Shown here one piece after another: positions 18,240 to 28,064 of a DNA stretch of 33,036 nucleotides. This stretch comes from Clostridia bacterium (lineage in GTDB: Bacteria; Bacillota; Clostridia; Oscillospirales; Acutalibacteraceae): contig JAQXHF010000034.1 in assembly GCA_029007095.1 (NCBI GenBank), positions 1-33,036 on the forward strand. Direction: 5' to 3'. The position numbers were made by a program, and so were the translations under genes. The first letter of the stretch is position 1; each line of letters opens with the position of its first letter. Under the pieces are notes generated by a model that was not told where the DNA came from, made no database searches, and was given only the letters and a program-made list of their open reading frames with translations.

Positions 18240-19541
18240 TCAATTATTTCCAAATTTCGCAACAAGCTCTTTAAAATGGTTACCTTTATACTCAAAATTC
18301 TTATAAACATTATAACTCGGAGCGGCAGGCGAAAGCAGGCAGGTACAGCCTATTTTCGTCACTTTGTATGCCTCTTTTACAGCCTGTTCCATATCCTTCG
18401 CTTTGACAATATTCTTTTTTGAATTCATATCTTCAAGCATATTGCAGATTTTAGTTCCTGTTTCCGGCATACCGATAATATTGCTAATCGGGCAAGAGTC
18501 AAGATATTTTGCAAATTCATCGTAGCTTATTCCTCTGTCAAGTCCGCCGAAAATCAATGTATCAATATTTCCGAGAGCCTCAACCGCACATTCAACGGCG
18601 TGAGGAATGGTTGCGATACTGTCATTGTAAAAGCTTATTCCCTTATAAACTCCGACAGGCTCCATTCGGTGCGGAATTCCTTTGAACGACTCAACTCCAC
18701 GCTCCACCGCAGCGTCGTCTGCTCCGAAAAGTGAAGCGACTGCACGCGCGAAGAAAATGTCCTGATGACTGTGCTTTCCGATAAGTCTCGGATTCAATGA
18801 AATAAGCTTGCGGTCTAAATCATCGGTCGGCTCGGCGCTCACTGCAATTTTTTTAGAAGCGTAACTGCCGAAATCAATCAATCCATCCGTATTCTGGTCC
18901 GCATTATAAATCAGATAATCATTCTCGGTTTGATGTTTTACGATATTGAGCTTAGCGTTAATATATCCGCGGTAGCCGTCGTAATGGTCAAGATGCTCCT
19001 GATAAATATTGGTAAACACAGCGATATCCGGAGAGGTACGGCAAAATTCAAGCTGATGACAAGACATCTCGATAACCGCGATTTTACCCTCACATTCATC
19101 AATTATATCAAATACGGGCACACCGATATTACCGACAAGGAAAGCGGTTTTTCCTGCGGCGATGAGCAAATCGTAAATTAAAGTCGAAGTCGTTGTTTTT
19201 CCTTTTGTTCCGGTTATGCCGATTTTTTTACAGGGCGCGTAACGGAGAAACAAATCAACCTGACAGGTAATCAGCACTCCGTCCGGCACAGTCATATTGA
19301 CAATCGGGATTCCCGGTGTTTTGATTATCAAATCATAATCAAAGATATTGTCCATATATCCGTCGCCGGTTATAAGCGAAACATTTTCATCATCAAGCAA
19401 TATCTGCTTTTTATCGGCAATAGCAAGCGGCTTCTCCGGCAGGTATTTGCGTATGTAATTATATGTTGAAATTCCCTCTCTGCCGTATCCGAGAATGAGA
19501 ATGTTCTTATCCTTTAAAAAATCAATCAACGGCTGACACAT
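18240..19541 (-). CDS. murD: UDP-N-acetylmuramoyl-L-alanine--D-glutamate ligase
   Basis: ILILGYGREGISTYNYIRKYLP, KKIGITGTKGKTTTSTLIYDLL, EMSCHQLEFCRTSPDIAVFTNIYQEHLDHYDGYRGYINAKLNI, GIPHRMEPVG, IFGGLDRGISY. Confidence 0.88.
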   Translation of the reverse strand: MCQPLIDFLKDKNILILGYGREGISTYNYIRKYLPEKPLAIADKKQILLDDENVSLITGDGYMDNIFDYDLIIKTPGIPIVNMTVPDGVLITCQVDLFLRYAPCKKIGITGTKGKTTTSTLIYDLLIAAGKTAFLVGNIGVPVFDIIDECEGKIAVIEMSCHQLEFCRTSPDIAVFTNIYQEHLDHYDGYRGYINAKLNIVKHQTENDYLIYNADQNTDGLIDFGSYASKKIAVSAEPTDDLDRKLISLNPRLIGKHSHQDIFFARAVASLFGADDAAVERGVESFKGIPHRMEPVGVYKGISFYNDSIATIPHAVECAVEALGNIDTLIFGGLDRGISYDEFAKYLDSCPISNIIGMPETGTKICNMLEDMNSKKNIVKAKDMEQAVKEAYKVTKIGCTCLLSPAAPSYNVYKNFEYKGNHFKELVAKFGNN

Positions 19542-19684
19542 AGCTATCCATCTCCGTAATTTTTTGTTTTGTAAATCTGTATCTGCGTCTGATAATTATA
19601 TCACAGCGAAGCTTTATGTATAATTTCAAATAATAAAATACAGCGATATATAATTTAAAAATACGATAATATAAAAAACAAGCC

Positions 19685-19727
19685 GTAAAGCACAAAGTTG
19701 CAATTTTCAACTAACCCTGTGCTTTAC
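19685..19727 (-). terminator. Intrinsic terminator after the zinc-ribbon gene
   Basis: GTAAAGCACA/TGTGCTTTAC perfect arms followed on the minus strand by GGCTTGTTTTTTATA. Confidence 0.8.
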
Positions 19728-19742
19728 AGTTACACTCAAATA

Positions 19743-19931
19743 TTAAAATTCACATTCGGCGTTTGAACGCTTTGTGCTGATAAGCGAACCTTTCTCAACG
19801 CTTCCGTTCTCGGCTCCGCACCACGGACAGTAAATATGCTCTCTCGGAGCGTTGGGATCCGTGCTGACCGGAACGCCGGCGTCACGAACGACCTCAAATC
19901 TTTTGTAACAGCAATCACATTGCTTTTTCAA
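19743..19931 (-). CDS. Small zinc-ribbon-like protein (62 aa)
   Basis: MKKQCDCCYKRFEVV...HIYCPWCGAENGS: CxxC and CxxC pairs; followed by a terminator. Confidence 0.7.
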   Translation of the reverse strand: MKKQCDCCYKRFEVVRDAGVPVSTDPNAPREHIYCPWCGAENGSVEKGSLISTKRSNAECEF

Positions 19932-19953
19932 AATAAATCACCTTGATAAAATT

Positions 19954-20610
19954 TTATTTTTTTGAGCCGTTGTTTCCGAAAAGGCTCTGATGCGCCTTGC
20001 GAACCTCTGCAATATTTGCCGAAAGAACGGCGTCTGTATTCTTCATAATATCATCAACAAAGGCGGTCGCGCCGTTTCTGATTTCGGTTGACCATTTATC
20101 GGCCTTTTCGCAGACCTCTTTTGCTCTGTTGTTTCCGTCAAGTATAATCGCGTCAGCCTGAGAATGAGCATTTGCAATAATATTTTTAGCCTCTGCCTCG
20201 GCTTTGGCTCTGATTTCATCCGCATACTTTTGTGCAAGCTTTGTAACCTCGGCATTCTCGACCATTTTGCGAGCCTGCTGAGAAGCTGTTTCCAAAGTAT
20301 TTTTAGCGTTGGATTCAGCGGTAGCAACAATACCCGCCGCCTTATCCTTAGCCTTTCCGACCATATTTTCAGCGTCATCGTGAGCCGTGGACACTATTGA
20401 AGTAGCCTCATTATTAGCCTTTGTGATAAGGTTATTGTGATGTGCAACGATTTCCTTAGCCTTATCAATTTCGATAGGCAGGTCATATCGGATATCCTCT
20501 ATACACTGCTTAATAGCTTCGGCGTCAACCGCAACTCTGTTTGAAAGCGGAATTTTGCTTCCTGTTGCGATAATATCCTCTATTTTATCAAGTAATGCCT
20601 GTACATTCAT
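19954..20610 (-). CDS. Coiled-coil protein (V-type ATPase subunit H/E- or DivIVA-like)
   Basis: Long Ala/Lys/Glu heptad-like region (AENMVGKAKDKAAGIVATAESNAKNTLETASQQARKMVENAEV), directly after coaD. Confidence 0.65.
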   Translation of the reverse strand: MNVQALLDKIEDIIATGSKIPLSNRVAVDAEAIKQCIEDIRYDLPIEIDKAKEIVAHHNNLITKANNEATSIVSTAHDDAENMVGKAKDKAAGIVATAESNAKNTLETASQQARKMVENAEVTKLAQKYADEIRAKAEAEAKNIIANAHSQADAIILDGNNRAKEVCEKADKWSTEIRNGATAFVDDIMKNTDAVLSANIAEVRKAHQSLFGNNGSKK

Positions 20611-21104
20611 TGATTAGTCATCCTTTCTTTAATACGATTAACGACATCATTATAAATTATTTCAGGTATAAATTCCGAAACATCTCCGCCCAGTTCGCAA
20701 ACCTGCTTAACCACGCTCGATGACAAATACATATATTCCGCTCCGGCGGTAACAAAAACAGTCTCGACATCGGGATTTAGCTTCTTGTTTATCAAAGCCT
20801 GCTGAAACTCCACTTCAAAATCCGAAACCGCTCTCAATCCCTTGATTACAGCGTCTGCCTTTTTCATTTTAGTGTAATCGGCAAGCAATCCGCCGTAGGC
20901 GTCAACCTTAACATTCGGGATATCCTCCACGCATTTTGTAATAAGAGAAACTCTTTCTTCGACCGTGAAGCAGCCGTGAGGTTTTTTATAGTTTACCATA
21001 ACAACGACTATAACCTCGTCAAAAAGCTTGGCAGCTCTTTTGATAACGCTCAGGTGACCGTTTGTTATAGGATCAAAGCTTCCGGGACATACGGCAAGAC
21101 TCAT
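20607..21104 (-). CDS. coaD: Phosphopantetheine adenylyltransferase
   Basis: AVCPGSFDPITNGHLSVIKRAAKLFDEVIVVV...IKGLRAVSDFEVEFQQALINKKL...YLSSSVVKQV. Confidence 0.97.
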   Translation of the reverse strand: MSLAVCPGSFDPITNGHLSVIKRAAKLFDEVIVVVMVNYKKPHGCFTVEERVSLITKCVEDIPNVKVDAYGGLLADYTKMKKADAVIKGLRAVSDFEVEFQQALINKKLNPDVETVFVTAGAEYMYLSSSVVKQVCELGGDVSEFIPEIIYNDVVNRIKERMTNQ

Positions 21105-21655
21105 TGTGAGTCATCTCCCTCTGTTTTTCTGTAAACGGTAACTCCGACTTTACCGTATTTGTAGCTCCTATAAATACCGAATTCGCCTGCGGTTTCAGGA
21201 AGCTCGGCTCCGTAAGGATGCTCGCACACCATAACTCCGCCGTCGCTCATATGCTGTGCGGCAAGCGGTATAGCCTGTTGAAGAAGTCCCGACGCATAAG
21301 GAGGATCCATAAAAACTATATCGAATGTTTTTTTGGTATTTTTAAGAAAAGTCAGCGCGTCTGTCTGAACAACCGAAGAATTTGAGGCAAGTCCCGTCGA
21401 AAGTAAATTTTTCTTGACGGTATCCACCGAATCACGGCTCATATCGGTAAACACCGCATATGCCGCCCCTCGGCTGAGAGCCTCAATACCGAGCTGACCG
21501 GAGCCTGCAAAAAGGTCAAGCACCTGTCTGCCCTCTATTTCAAACTGTATTATACTGAAAATTGCTTCTTTAACCCTATCGGTAGTCGGACGAACCTCGT
21601 CGCCCTCAAGCGTTGCGAGAACTCTTCCGCGCGCAGTACCTGTTATTACTCGCAT
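21101..21655 (-). CDS. rsmD: 16S rRNA (guanine(966)-N(2))-methyltransferase
   Basis: MRVITGTARGRVLATLEGDEVRPTTDRVKEAIFSIIQ, VLDLFAGSGQLGIEALSRGA, FDIVFMDPPY. Confidence 0.96.
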   Translation of the reverse strand: MRVITGTARGRVLATLEGDEVRPTTDRVKEAIFSIIQFEIEGRQVLDLFAGSGQLGIEALSRGAAYAVFTDMSRDSVDTVKKNLLSTGLASNSSVVQTDALTFLKNTKKTFDIVFMDPPYASGLLQQAIPLAAQHMSDGGVMVCEHPYGAELPETAGEFGIYRSYKYGKVGVTVYRKTEGDDSQ

Positions 21656-21709
21656 TTTAAAGCTCCTAACATTGTCCTACATAATTCCTATTTTATATTA
21701 TCACATTTT

Positions 21710-23518
21710 TTACTGCTGTTTGTCAACATCTTTTGAGAAATAATCATAAACTTTTTGTGCGGTTTTTCTGTTTACGCCATCAACGGAGCAAAGTTTTTCA
21801 ACACTTGCCGATTTTATTGCCTTTATTGTTTTGAATTCCATCAACAAAGCCTTAGCTTTCTTCTCTCCGACGCCGTCAATTTTGGTAAGCTCAGAATTAA
21901 GCGACGAAGCCTTGTGCTTCTGCCTGTGGTAGGCGACCGAAAAACGGTGAACCTCCTCTTGAATGGTAGATATGAGCGTAAACGCCTGCCTTTTTGAGCT
22001 GACGGTAATCTCACCGCCGTCAGAAGCGATAGCACGGGTTCTGTGCTTGCTGTCCTTAACCATACCGTAAACCGGTATGTCAAACCCCATCGCTCTTACT
22101 ATCGGAACAACCGCGTTTACCTGACCGATTCCTCCGTCGAGGAGTATCAAATCGGGTAATTGACCGAAGCCCTCTCCGCTTTCCTTTTCCTCGGCATATC
22201 TGTTTAAACGGCGCGAAATCACCTCTGCCATCGAAGCATAATCGTCCTGCCCGGAAAATCCCTTTATCGCAAATCTTCGATAACCTTTTTTGTACGGCAG
22301 TCCGTTTTTGAAGACAACCATTCCGGCGACATTATCGCTGCCGGCGGTGTGAGAAATATCGTATGATTCTATAAATACGGGCGGCTTTGGCAGATTCAGC
22401 AGCCTTGCAAGCTCGTCAAGCGCAGCGGTTGTTTTTCCCGTTCTGCCTGTATTCATAGCGAGCTTTTCGGCGGCATTATTTCTGCACATCGTCACAATTT
22501 CAAGTTGTTTTCCCCTTTGCGGTATGAGCAGCTCCGTTTTGCCGCCTGCCGTTTCTCTGAGCCACCGTTCAAGCAGCTCTCTGTCGGCAACCTCGCCGTC
22601 AACGGTTATGAGCGGCGGTATGCTTCTGCCCATCGAATAATATCTTATTATGAATTCACGGCGCATTTCAGGCAGGCTTTCTCCGCCGTTTAAAATAAAC
22701 CAATCGTTGTCGCGAAGCCTACCACCGGAAAAACGCAAAACGCAAAGGCAGTATTTATTCTCAGTCTGTGCAATGGCAAAGGCGTCCTCGTCCTTAATAC
22801 TGCTATCGACTACCTTTTGCTTTTCATTGACTTTTTTAATTGAATTTATGCGGTCTCTGAGCTTAGCCGCCTTTTCAAAATCAAGGTTTTCGGCACAATC
22901 CTCCATTTGCTTTGTCAACTCGGCAATAATCTTTGTGCTGTCGCCCTGCAAAAATTTAACCGCCGACGACACAGCTTCGTTGTATTCCTCGCAGCTTATT
23001 TTTCCGGCACAGGGAGCGCTGCATTGCTTTATAAAGTAATTGAGGCACGGCCTTGACTTGCCTATCTCGCGCGGAAAGCTCTTGGAACAGCTCGGAAGCA
23101 TAAAAATCTTCCTTGCTTCGTCAACGGAATTCGTTACGCTGAAAGAGCTGGTGTAAGGCCCTATGTACCTTGCTCCATCGTTTTCTTTCTGCTTGACGGC
23201 GCTGATTTTGGGCCATTCTTCGCGTGAAATTCTGATATAGCTATAACCTTTATCATCCTTTAAAAGTATATTGTACTTTGGCGAATACTGCTTGATAAGC
23301 GAACATTCAAGTACGAGAGCTTCAAACTCGCTGTCGGTGAGAATATAGTCAAAGTCCCAAACATTCTCAACCATTTTGCGAACCTTTACGGTATGATTGT
23401 TCTGCGAACCGAAATACTGACTCACCCTGTTTTTTAAGGCTTTTGCCTTTCCGACATAAATTATTTCGCCCTTTTTATTTTTCATAAGATAAACTCCGGG
23501 CGTTTTGGGCAGTTTCAT
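21710..23518 (-). CDS. uvrC: Excinuclease ABC subunit C
   Basis: LPKTPGVYLMKNKKGEIIYVGKAKALKNRVSQYF, CLNYFIKQCSAPCAGKIS, SYDISHTAGSDNVAGMVVF, C-terminal HhH region. Confidence 0.97.
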   Translation of the reverse strand: MKLPKTPGVYLMKNKKGEIIYVGKAKALKNRVSQYFGSQNNHTVKVRKMVENVWDFDYILTDSEFEALVLECSLIKQYSPKYNILLKDDKGYSYIRISREEWPKISAVKQKENDGARYIGPYTSSFSVTNSVDEARKIFMLPSCSKSFPREIGKSRPCLNYFIKQCSAPCAGKISCEEYNEAVSSAVKFLQGDSTKIIAELTKQMEDCAENLDFEKAAKLRDRINSIKKVNEKQKVVDSSIKDEDAFAIAQTENKYCLCVLRFSGGRLRDNDWFILNGGESLPEMRREFIIRYYSMGRSIPPLITVDGEVADRELLERWLRETAGGKTELLIPQRGKQLEIVTMCRNNAAEKLAMNTGRTGKTTAALDELARLLNLPKPPVFIESYDISHTAGSDNVAGMVVFKNGLPYKKGYRRFAIKGFSGQDDYASMAEVISRRLNRYAEEKESGEGFGQLPDLILLDGGIGQVNAVVPIVRAMGFDIPVYGMVKDSKHRTRAIASDGGEITVSSKRQAFTLISTIQEEVHRFSVAYHRQKHKASSLNSELTKIDGVGEKKAKALLMEFKTIKAIKSASVEKLCSVDGVNRKTAQKVYDYFSKDVDKQQ

Positions 23519-23586
23519 TGATTTTTTTCTAAGCTCGGCAAGTTCCGTAACCTCACCCCCTGTTCCCTTTTCAGATAAAAGAAAAA

Positions 23587-23612
23587 GGAGATCGCCCGTT
23601 CAGGCAACCTCC
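23587..23612 (-). terminator. Intrinsic terminator between the HPr-like gene and uvrC
   Basis: Minus strand GGAGGTTGCCTGAACGGGCGATCTCC followed by TTTTTCTTTT. Confidence 0.7.
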
Positions 23613-23628
23613 GTATTGCGAATTGAAA

Positions 23629-23892
23629 TTATACAGCAAAACCTGAATTTACAAGCTTTACAAGCTCCTCGACAGCCTGCTCCTCATCTGAACCGGCAGC
23701 GATGATTTTGATAGAAGTTCCTCCGTCGATACCGAGTGAAAGTACGCCGAGAAGGCTCTTCGCATTTACTCGTCTCTCCTCTTTTTCAATCCAAATAGAA
23801 GATTTGAAACAGTTAGCTTTCTGAATAAAAAATGTAGCAGGACGAGCGCTGAGTCCGACCTGATTTTGAACAGTTACTTCTTTTTCAAACAT
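23629..23892 (-). CDS. HPr-fold protein lacking His15 (Crh-like)
   Basis: MFEKEVTVQNQVGLSARPATFFIQKANCFKSSIWIEKEERRVNAKSLLGVLSLGID: HPr fold with Ser15 and Ser46. GGGAG SD before the ATG at 23892. Confidence 0.88.
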   Translation of the reverse strand: MFEKEVTVQNQVGLSARPATFFIQKANCFKSSIWIEKEERRVNAKSLLGVLSLGIDGGTSIKIIAAGSDEEQAVEELVKLVNSGFAV

Positions 23893-24143
23893 AAATATAT
23901 CTCCCACAAAAAATTTGCCGATAACAATAAAAATCTGTATTAGCAACTGTAATTATTATATCACAAAAATTCATATCGTCAACAAAGAAACTTCGTATTA
24001 AAAATAATTCGGCTTGTATTCCAAAAGTGACGATTTTTGCGTTTGTTTGTTTGTGCATTTTAACCACAGGAGGTTATAATATTTAATGCATATTTACTAT
24101 TTTTATATTATGCAAAAGTCCGAACCGAGTCACAAACAGGTAT

Positions 24144-24899
24144 TTATAAGTCGGTTTCGGTATTTTCTTCCATTTTTTTCAGATTTTCGAGGAATTTCAG
24201 GTCATTTTTATCAAGTTCAGCGTTTTTGAGCATATCCGGTCTGCGGCGGTATGTACGCTCCAACGACTGCTCTCTGCGCCATTTGCATATATTCGCGTGA
24301 TGACCGGACAAAAGCACCTCCGGTACAGTCATTCCATGCCACTCGTACGGCTTTGTGTACTGCGGATATTCAAGCAGCGAGTTGTAGTGACTCTCCTCCT
24401 CAAAGGCTTCTTCGCCCGCAAGCACACCCGGCAACATTCTCGTTATGCTGTCTGCAAGTACAAGCGCCGGAAGCTCACCTCCGGTAAGCACGAAATCACC
24501 TATTGATATTTCCTCATCGACGATTTCGCGAATAACACGCTCGTCCACTCCCTCGTAGTGACCGCAAAGTAACGCTATATTATCCATTTTTGCAAGCTCT
24601 TTGACTCTCTCCTGATCAAGCACCTTGCCCTGAGGTGAGAGAAAAATCAAATAAGGCCGTTTGCCGATCGACTCGATAAGCGCGGAAAAACAATCATAAA
24701 TCGGCTGTCCCTGCATTATCATTCCGGCGCCGCCGCCATAGGTGGTGTCGTCAACTCTGCGATGCTTATCGGTCGAATAATCTCTTATATTAACACAGTT
24801 TATCTCGACAAGTCCCGCTTTTCGTGAGCGTCCTATGATACTTTCACTCAACACGCTTTCACACATTTCGGGAAAAAGCGTCATTATATCAATTCTCAT
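24144..24899 (-). CDS. trmD: tRNA (guanine-N1)-methyltransferase
   Basis: MRIDIMTLFPEMCESVLSESIIGRSRKAG, YGGGAGMIMQGQPIY, ALLCGHYEGVDERVI, SIGDFVLTGGELPALVLADSI, GHHANICKWRREQSL. Confidence 0.97.
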   Translation of the reverse strand: MRIDIMTLFPEMCESVLSESIIGRSRKAGLVEINCVNIRDYSTDKHRRVDDTTYGGGAGMIMQGQPIYDCFSALIESIGKRPYLIFLSPQGKVLDQERVKELAKMDNIALLCGHYEGVDERVIREIVDEEISIGDFVLTGGELPALVLADSITRMLPGVLAGEEAFEEESHYNSLLEYPQYTKPYEWHGMTVPEVLLSGHHANICKWRREQSLERTYRRRPDMLKNAELDKNDLKFLENLKKMEENTETDL

Positions 24900-25410
24900 C
24901 GTCAAAAATACCTTTCAACGGTCGAATAACAACCTCGTTTTTTTCTACATCGGTTTTAATAACCACCTGCGGAATTGCAGGTATAAGATATTCGGTTCCC
25001 TTTTCATCTGTAATATGCCACACATCGTTGGCTCCCGTTTCGCTAACATCGGTCAGCGTTCCGTACAGCTTGTCCGGGTTGTCGGCGTCCGATACCTTAC
25101 AGCCGATAAGCTCAGCGATAAAATAAGTTCCCTCTTTCAGCTTAGCGTCGCTTCGGCGCATATACAGCACCTTGTTTTTCAATGCCGAAGCGGCTTCAAC
25201 GGTATCTATCCCGTCAAGGCGCATAAGCACAATATTCCCGTGAACGCGTGAAGACAGTACCTTAACGGATTTTTCCCCGTTTCGGTCGAAATATAACTGT
25301 TTGAACTGTTTGAGAAATTCGGGAGAGTCCGCCCACGGATTCACCCTGAGTTCGCCGCGGACACCGTGAGTCCCTACAATCTGTCCGACTTCAAGATAAT
25401 CCTTAATCAT
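24889..25410 (-). CDS. rimM: 16S rRNA processing protein RimM
   Basis: LEVGQIVGTHGVRGELRVNPWADSPEFL, then a PRC-barrel (AELIGCKVSDADNPDKLYGTLTDV); adjacent to trmD. Confidence 0.95.
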   Translation of the reverse strand: MIKDYLEVGQIVGTHGVRGELRVNPWADSPEFLKQFKQLYFDRNGEKSVKVLSSRVHGNIVLMRLDGIDTVEAASALKNKVLYMRRSDAKLKEGTYFIAELIGCKVSDADNPDKLYGTLTDVSETGANDVWHITDEKGTEYLIPAIPQVVIKTDVEKNEVVIRPLKGIFDDEN

Positions 25411-25487
25411 AAAATCACCATTCAATTAAGAGCTGACTAAAACACAGTTAATTATCAGCGAAAAATTATCATATGTAAAGCTTCATT

Positions 25488-25541
25488 AAAACAAAAATAT
25501 GGATCAAGGAGGTATTTTAACCTTTTAACCTGCAATCCATA
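25488..25541 (-). terminator. Terminator/attenuator between khpA and rimM
   Basis: TATGGAT (25498-25504)/ATCCATA (25535-25541) with a nested AGGT/ACCT pair; minus strand then reads TTTTTGTTTT. Confidence 0.6.
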
Positions 25542-25594
25542 CTTTTTGCCGTTTTCACTTTTAGCTTTGCGTAAATACCGAAGCCCGTCGCTTA

Positions 25595-25825
25595 TCAGTC
25601 GATTTCAACAGAAATCTTCTGTTCGCTGCGGCTTGCGGCAGCACGCATAACGGTTCTGATTGCCTTGGCAATCCTGCCCTGTTTGCCGATAACCCGGCCC
25701 ATATCCTCAGGAGCGACATGAAGATGATACACAACAGTGCCTTCCTCATCCTGCTCCTGCTCAACGGAAACAGCGTCGGGATTACTGACAAGTCCCTGTG
25801 CGATCTTTGTCAATAATTCGTTCAT
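25595..25825 (-). CDS. khpA: KH-domain RNA-binding protein
   Basis: HLHVAPEDMGRVIGKQGRIAKAIRTVMRAAASRSEQKISVEI, the KhpA family, adjacent to rpsP. Confidence 0.94.
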   Translation of the reverse strand: MNELLTKIAQGLVSNPDAVSVEQEQDEEGTVVYHLHVAPEDMGRVIGKQGRIAKAIRTVMRAAASRSEQKISVEID

Positions 25826-25845
25826 CGTGCCAATCCTCCGGTCAA

Positions 25846-26091
25846 TTATTTAATGATACCGTTCTTCTTGAAAAGATCCTTGACGGTATCTGTCGGCTGA
25901 GCGCCGTTAGCAAGCCACTTAGCTGCCTTCTCTGCGTCGATCTTAACCTCAGCAGGCTCGGTCATCGGGTTGAATGTACCGATCTCATCAATAAATCTGC
26001 CGTCGCGGGGATATCTTGAATCCGCAACAACTACGCGATAGAAAGGAGCTTTCTTTGCGCCCATACGGCGAAGTCTGATTTTTACCATTGT
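25846..26091 (-). CDS. rpsP: 30S ribosomal protein S16
   Basis: [42 protein letters not shown]. True start at 26091, not 26124. Confidence 0.97.
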   Translation of the reverse strand, partial: TMVKIRLRRMGAKKAPFYRVVVADSRYPRDGRFIDEIGTFNPMTEPAEVKIDAEKAAKWLANGAQPTDTVKDLFKKNGIIK

Positions 26092-26157
26092 AAATTCCTC
26101 CAAAATAAAATGTTTATATATCAATCACGCAAGTGATATGTGCGTGTTGAAAACTGT

Positions 26158-27504
26158 TTATATATTAAAGCCTTTAAGCTGGGACATATCTATCCTGCCT
26201 CTGCGGCGGCGTTTGCCCTTGCCGTTCATCTGCTTAAATATTTTTTGCATTTGTTTGAGCTGAGAAATCAGCTTATTGACATTTTCGACATCCTGACCTG
26301 CTCCCGCGGCAATTCTGCGCTTGCGCGAGGGGTTTATAATTTCAGGATTCGCCCTCTCCTGCGGCGTCATTGACTCAATAAGAGCGCGGACTCTGTCGAA
26401 CTGTCTCTCGTCGATATCAACATCTTTGAGTTGCTTTTCCATTCCCGGAAGCATCGACAGCGTATCCTTAACAGAACCGAGCCTGCGAATCTGAGAAAGC
26501 TGATCCATAAGGTCATTGAAATCGAATTTATTTGCACGAAGCCGCTTTTCAAGCTCCTCTGCCTTTTTCTCGTCAAGAGCCATCTCCGCTTTTTCTATAA
26601 GAGAAAGCATATCGCCCATTCCGAGAATTCTCGACGCCATTCTGTCAGGGTGGAAAGTATCAAGGTCCGTGAGCTTTTCTCCCACTCCGACGAATTTAAT
26701 CGGCTTACCTGTAACAGCCCTTGTCGAAAGTGCGGCGCCGCCTCTCGTATCGCCGTCGAGTTTTGTCAGCACAATACCGTCGATTCCGAGCGCGTCATTA
26801 AAGGTTGTCGCAACATTAACCGCGTCCTGACCGGTCATAGCGTCAACAACGAGCAATATCTCATGAGGTTTAACCTCCGACTTGATATTTTTAAGCTCGT
26901 TCATCAACTCCTCGTCTATATGCAGACGACCGGCAGTATCAAGGAAAACATAGTCGTAACCCTGGTCCTTTGCCAATTTAATAGCTTCCTTGGCAATAGT
27001 CACGGGATCGGTCTGTCCCATTTCAAAAACAGGCACGGAGATACTCTCGCCTACAACCTGAAGCTGCTTAATTGCGGCAGGACGGTAAATATCGCAGGCT
27101 ACAAGCAGAGGTCTGTGTCCCTCATTTTTAAGCTTTAAAGCTATCTTACCGCTGTGAGTAGTTTTACCGGAGCCTTGCAAGCCGCACATCATAACAACAG
27201 TAGGAGGATGATTTGCGATTGCAAGACGAGCCTTTGTTCCGCCCATAAGCTGAGTAAGCTCTTCGTTTACAATTTTTATTACCATCTGCGCCGGGGTAAG
27301 GCTCTCCATAACCTGTTCACCGACTGCGCGCTGTGTAACCTTTTCGGTAAAGTCCTTGGCGACCTTGTAGTTTACATCGGCTTCAAGCAAAGCGAGACGA
27401 ACCTCACGCATCGCGCTTTTAACATCGGCTTCCGTAAGAGCGCCCTTGCTTTTAAGCCTTTGGAACGCCGCTTCAAGTCTGTCGGAAAGACCTTCAAATG
27501 CCAT
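26158..27504 (-). CDS. ffh: Signal recognition particle protein Ffh
   Basis: MAFEGLSDRLEAAFQRLKSKGALTEADV, GLQGSGKTTHSGKIA, DTAGRLHIDEELM, TKLDGDTRGGAALS, Met-rich M domain. Confidence 0.98.
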   Translation of the reverse strand: MAFEGLSDRLEAAFQRLKSKGALTEADVKSAMREVRLALLEADVNYKVAKDFTEKVTQRAVGEQVMESLTPAQMVIKIVNEELTQLMGGTKARLAIANHPPTVVMMCGLQGSGKTTHSGKIALKLKNEGHRPLLVACDIYRPAAIKQLQVVGESISVPVFEMGQTDPVTIAKEAIKLAKDQGYDYVFLDTAGRLHIDEELMNELKNIKSEVKPHEILLVVDAMTGQDAVNVATTFNDALGIDGIVLTKLDGDTRGGAALSTRAVTGKPIKFVGVGEKLTDLDTFHPDRMASRILGMGDMLSLIEKAEMALDEKKAEELEKRLRANKFDFNDLMDQLSQIRRLGSVKDTLSMLPGMEKQLKDVDIDERQFDRVRALIESMTPQERANPEIINPSRKRRIAAGAGQDVENVNKLISQLKQMQKIFKQMNGKGKRRRRGRIDMSQLKGFNI

Positions 27505-27536
27505 TGGACCGCACCACCTTTATCATAAATTGATAT

Positions 27537-27911
27537 TTAATCGTAATTCTCCGCCAGGAGCATCTGAGCAGCCGCCTTTATCTTGGCGGTACATTCGTTT
27601 ATCTCCTTTGAGAGCGAATGACAGCGATTATATTCGGCTATCTCATCGGAATACTCAATAATATCGTTAAGGCCGCTTTTCATATTATCAAACCGAGCTA
27701 CAAGTCCCATACGGTTTTCCATTTCGATAAGCTGAGTTTCGGCTCGCTTGATAGCATCCCGCACTCCCTGCCTTGTAATGCCCTCGTTTGCGGCAATTTC
27801 CGATAGAGATAAATCCTCGTTATAATAACTGCTTATGAAGCTTCGCTGCTTCTCGGTGAGCATATCACCGTAAAAATCAAGCAACAGAGTTATGTCAAGA
27901 TTTTTACTCAA
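27537..27911 (-). CDS. ylxM: YlxM/p13-like HTH protein (UPF0122), SRP-associated
   Basis: LLLDFYGDMLTEKQRSFISSYYNEDLSLSEIAANEGITRQGVRDAIKRAE. TTG start at 27911 with an AAGGAAG SD fits better than the track ATG at 27968, which lies in a hairpin. Confidence 0.9.
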   Translation of the reverse strand: MSKNLDITLLLDFYGDMLTEKQRSFISSYYNEDLSLSEIAANEGITRQGVRDAIKRAETQLIEMENRMGLVARFDNMKSGLNDIIEYSDEIAEYNRCHSLSKEINECTAKIKAAAQMLLAENYD

Positions 27912-27938
27912 AGCAGCATCTTCCTTTTTAAAACAGAA

Positions 27939-27967
27939 TGCCTGTAAAGCTAATTTCTTTACAGGCA
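27939..27967 (-). terminator. Hairpin/probable terminator upstream of ylxM
   Basis: TGCCTGTAAA-(9 nt)-TTTACAGGCA perfect arms; minus strand continues TTCTGTTTT. Confidence 0.55.
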
Positions 27968-28064
27968 AACATTATAACTTACAAGCTTCCCATTGTCAAG
28001 GGGTATTTTAAAATATTTTACGAATTTTTAAAAATATTTAAGTCTGGCAGTTTTTTTGCAAAAA

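Noticed and set aside
24040-24110. AT-rich imperfect inverted repeat (tgcattttaacc...ggttataatatttaatgca) between trmD and the HPr-like gene
   Set aside because: Imperfect stem, no U-tract and no other signal; too weak to call.
26431-27138. 235-aa plus-strand ORF
   Set aside because: Antisense within ffh, which is unmistakable on the minus strand.
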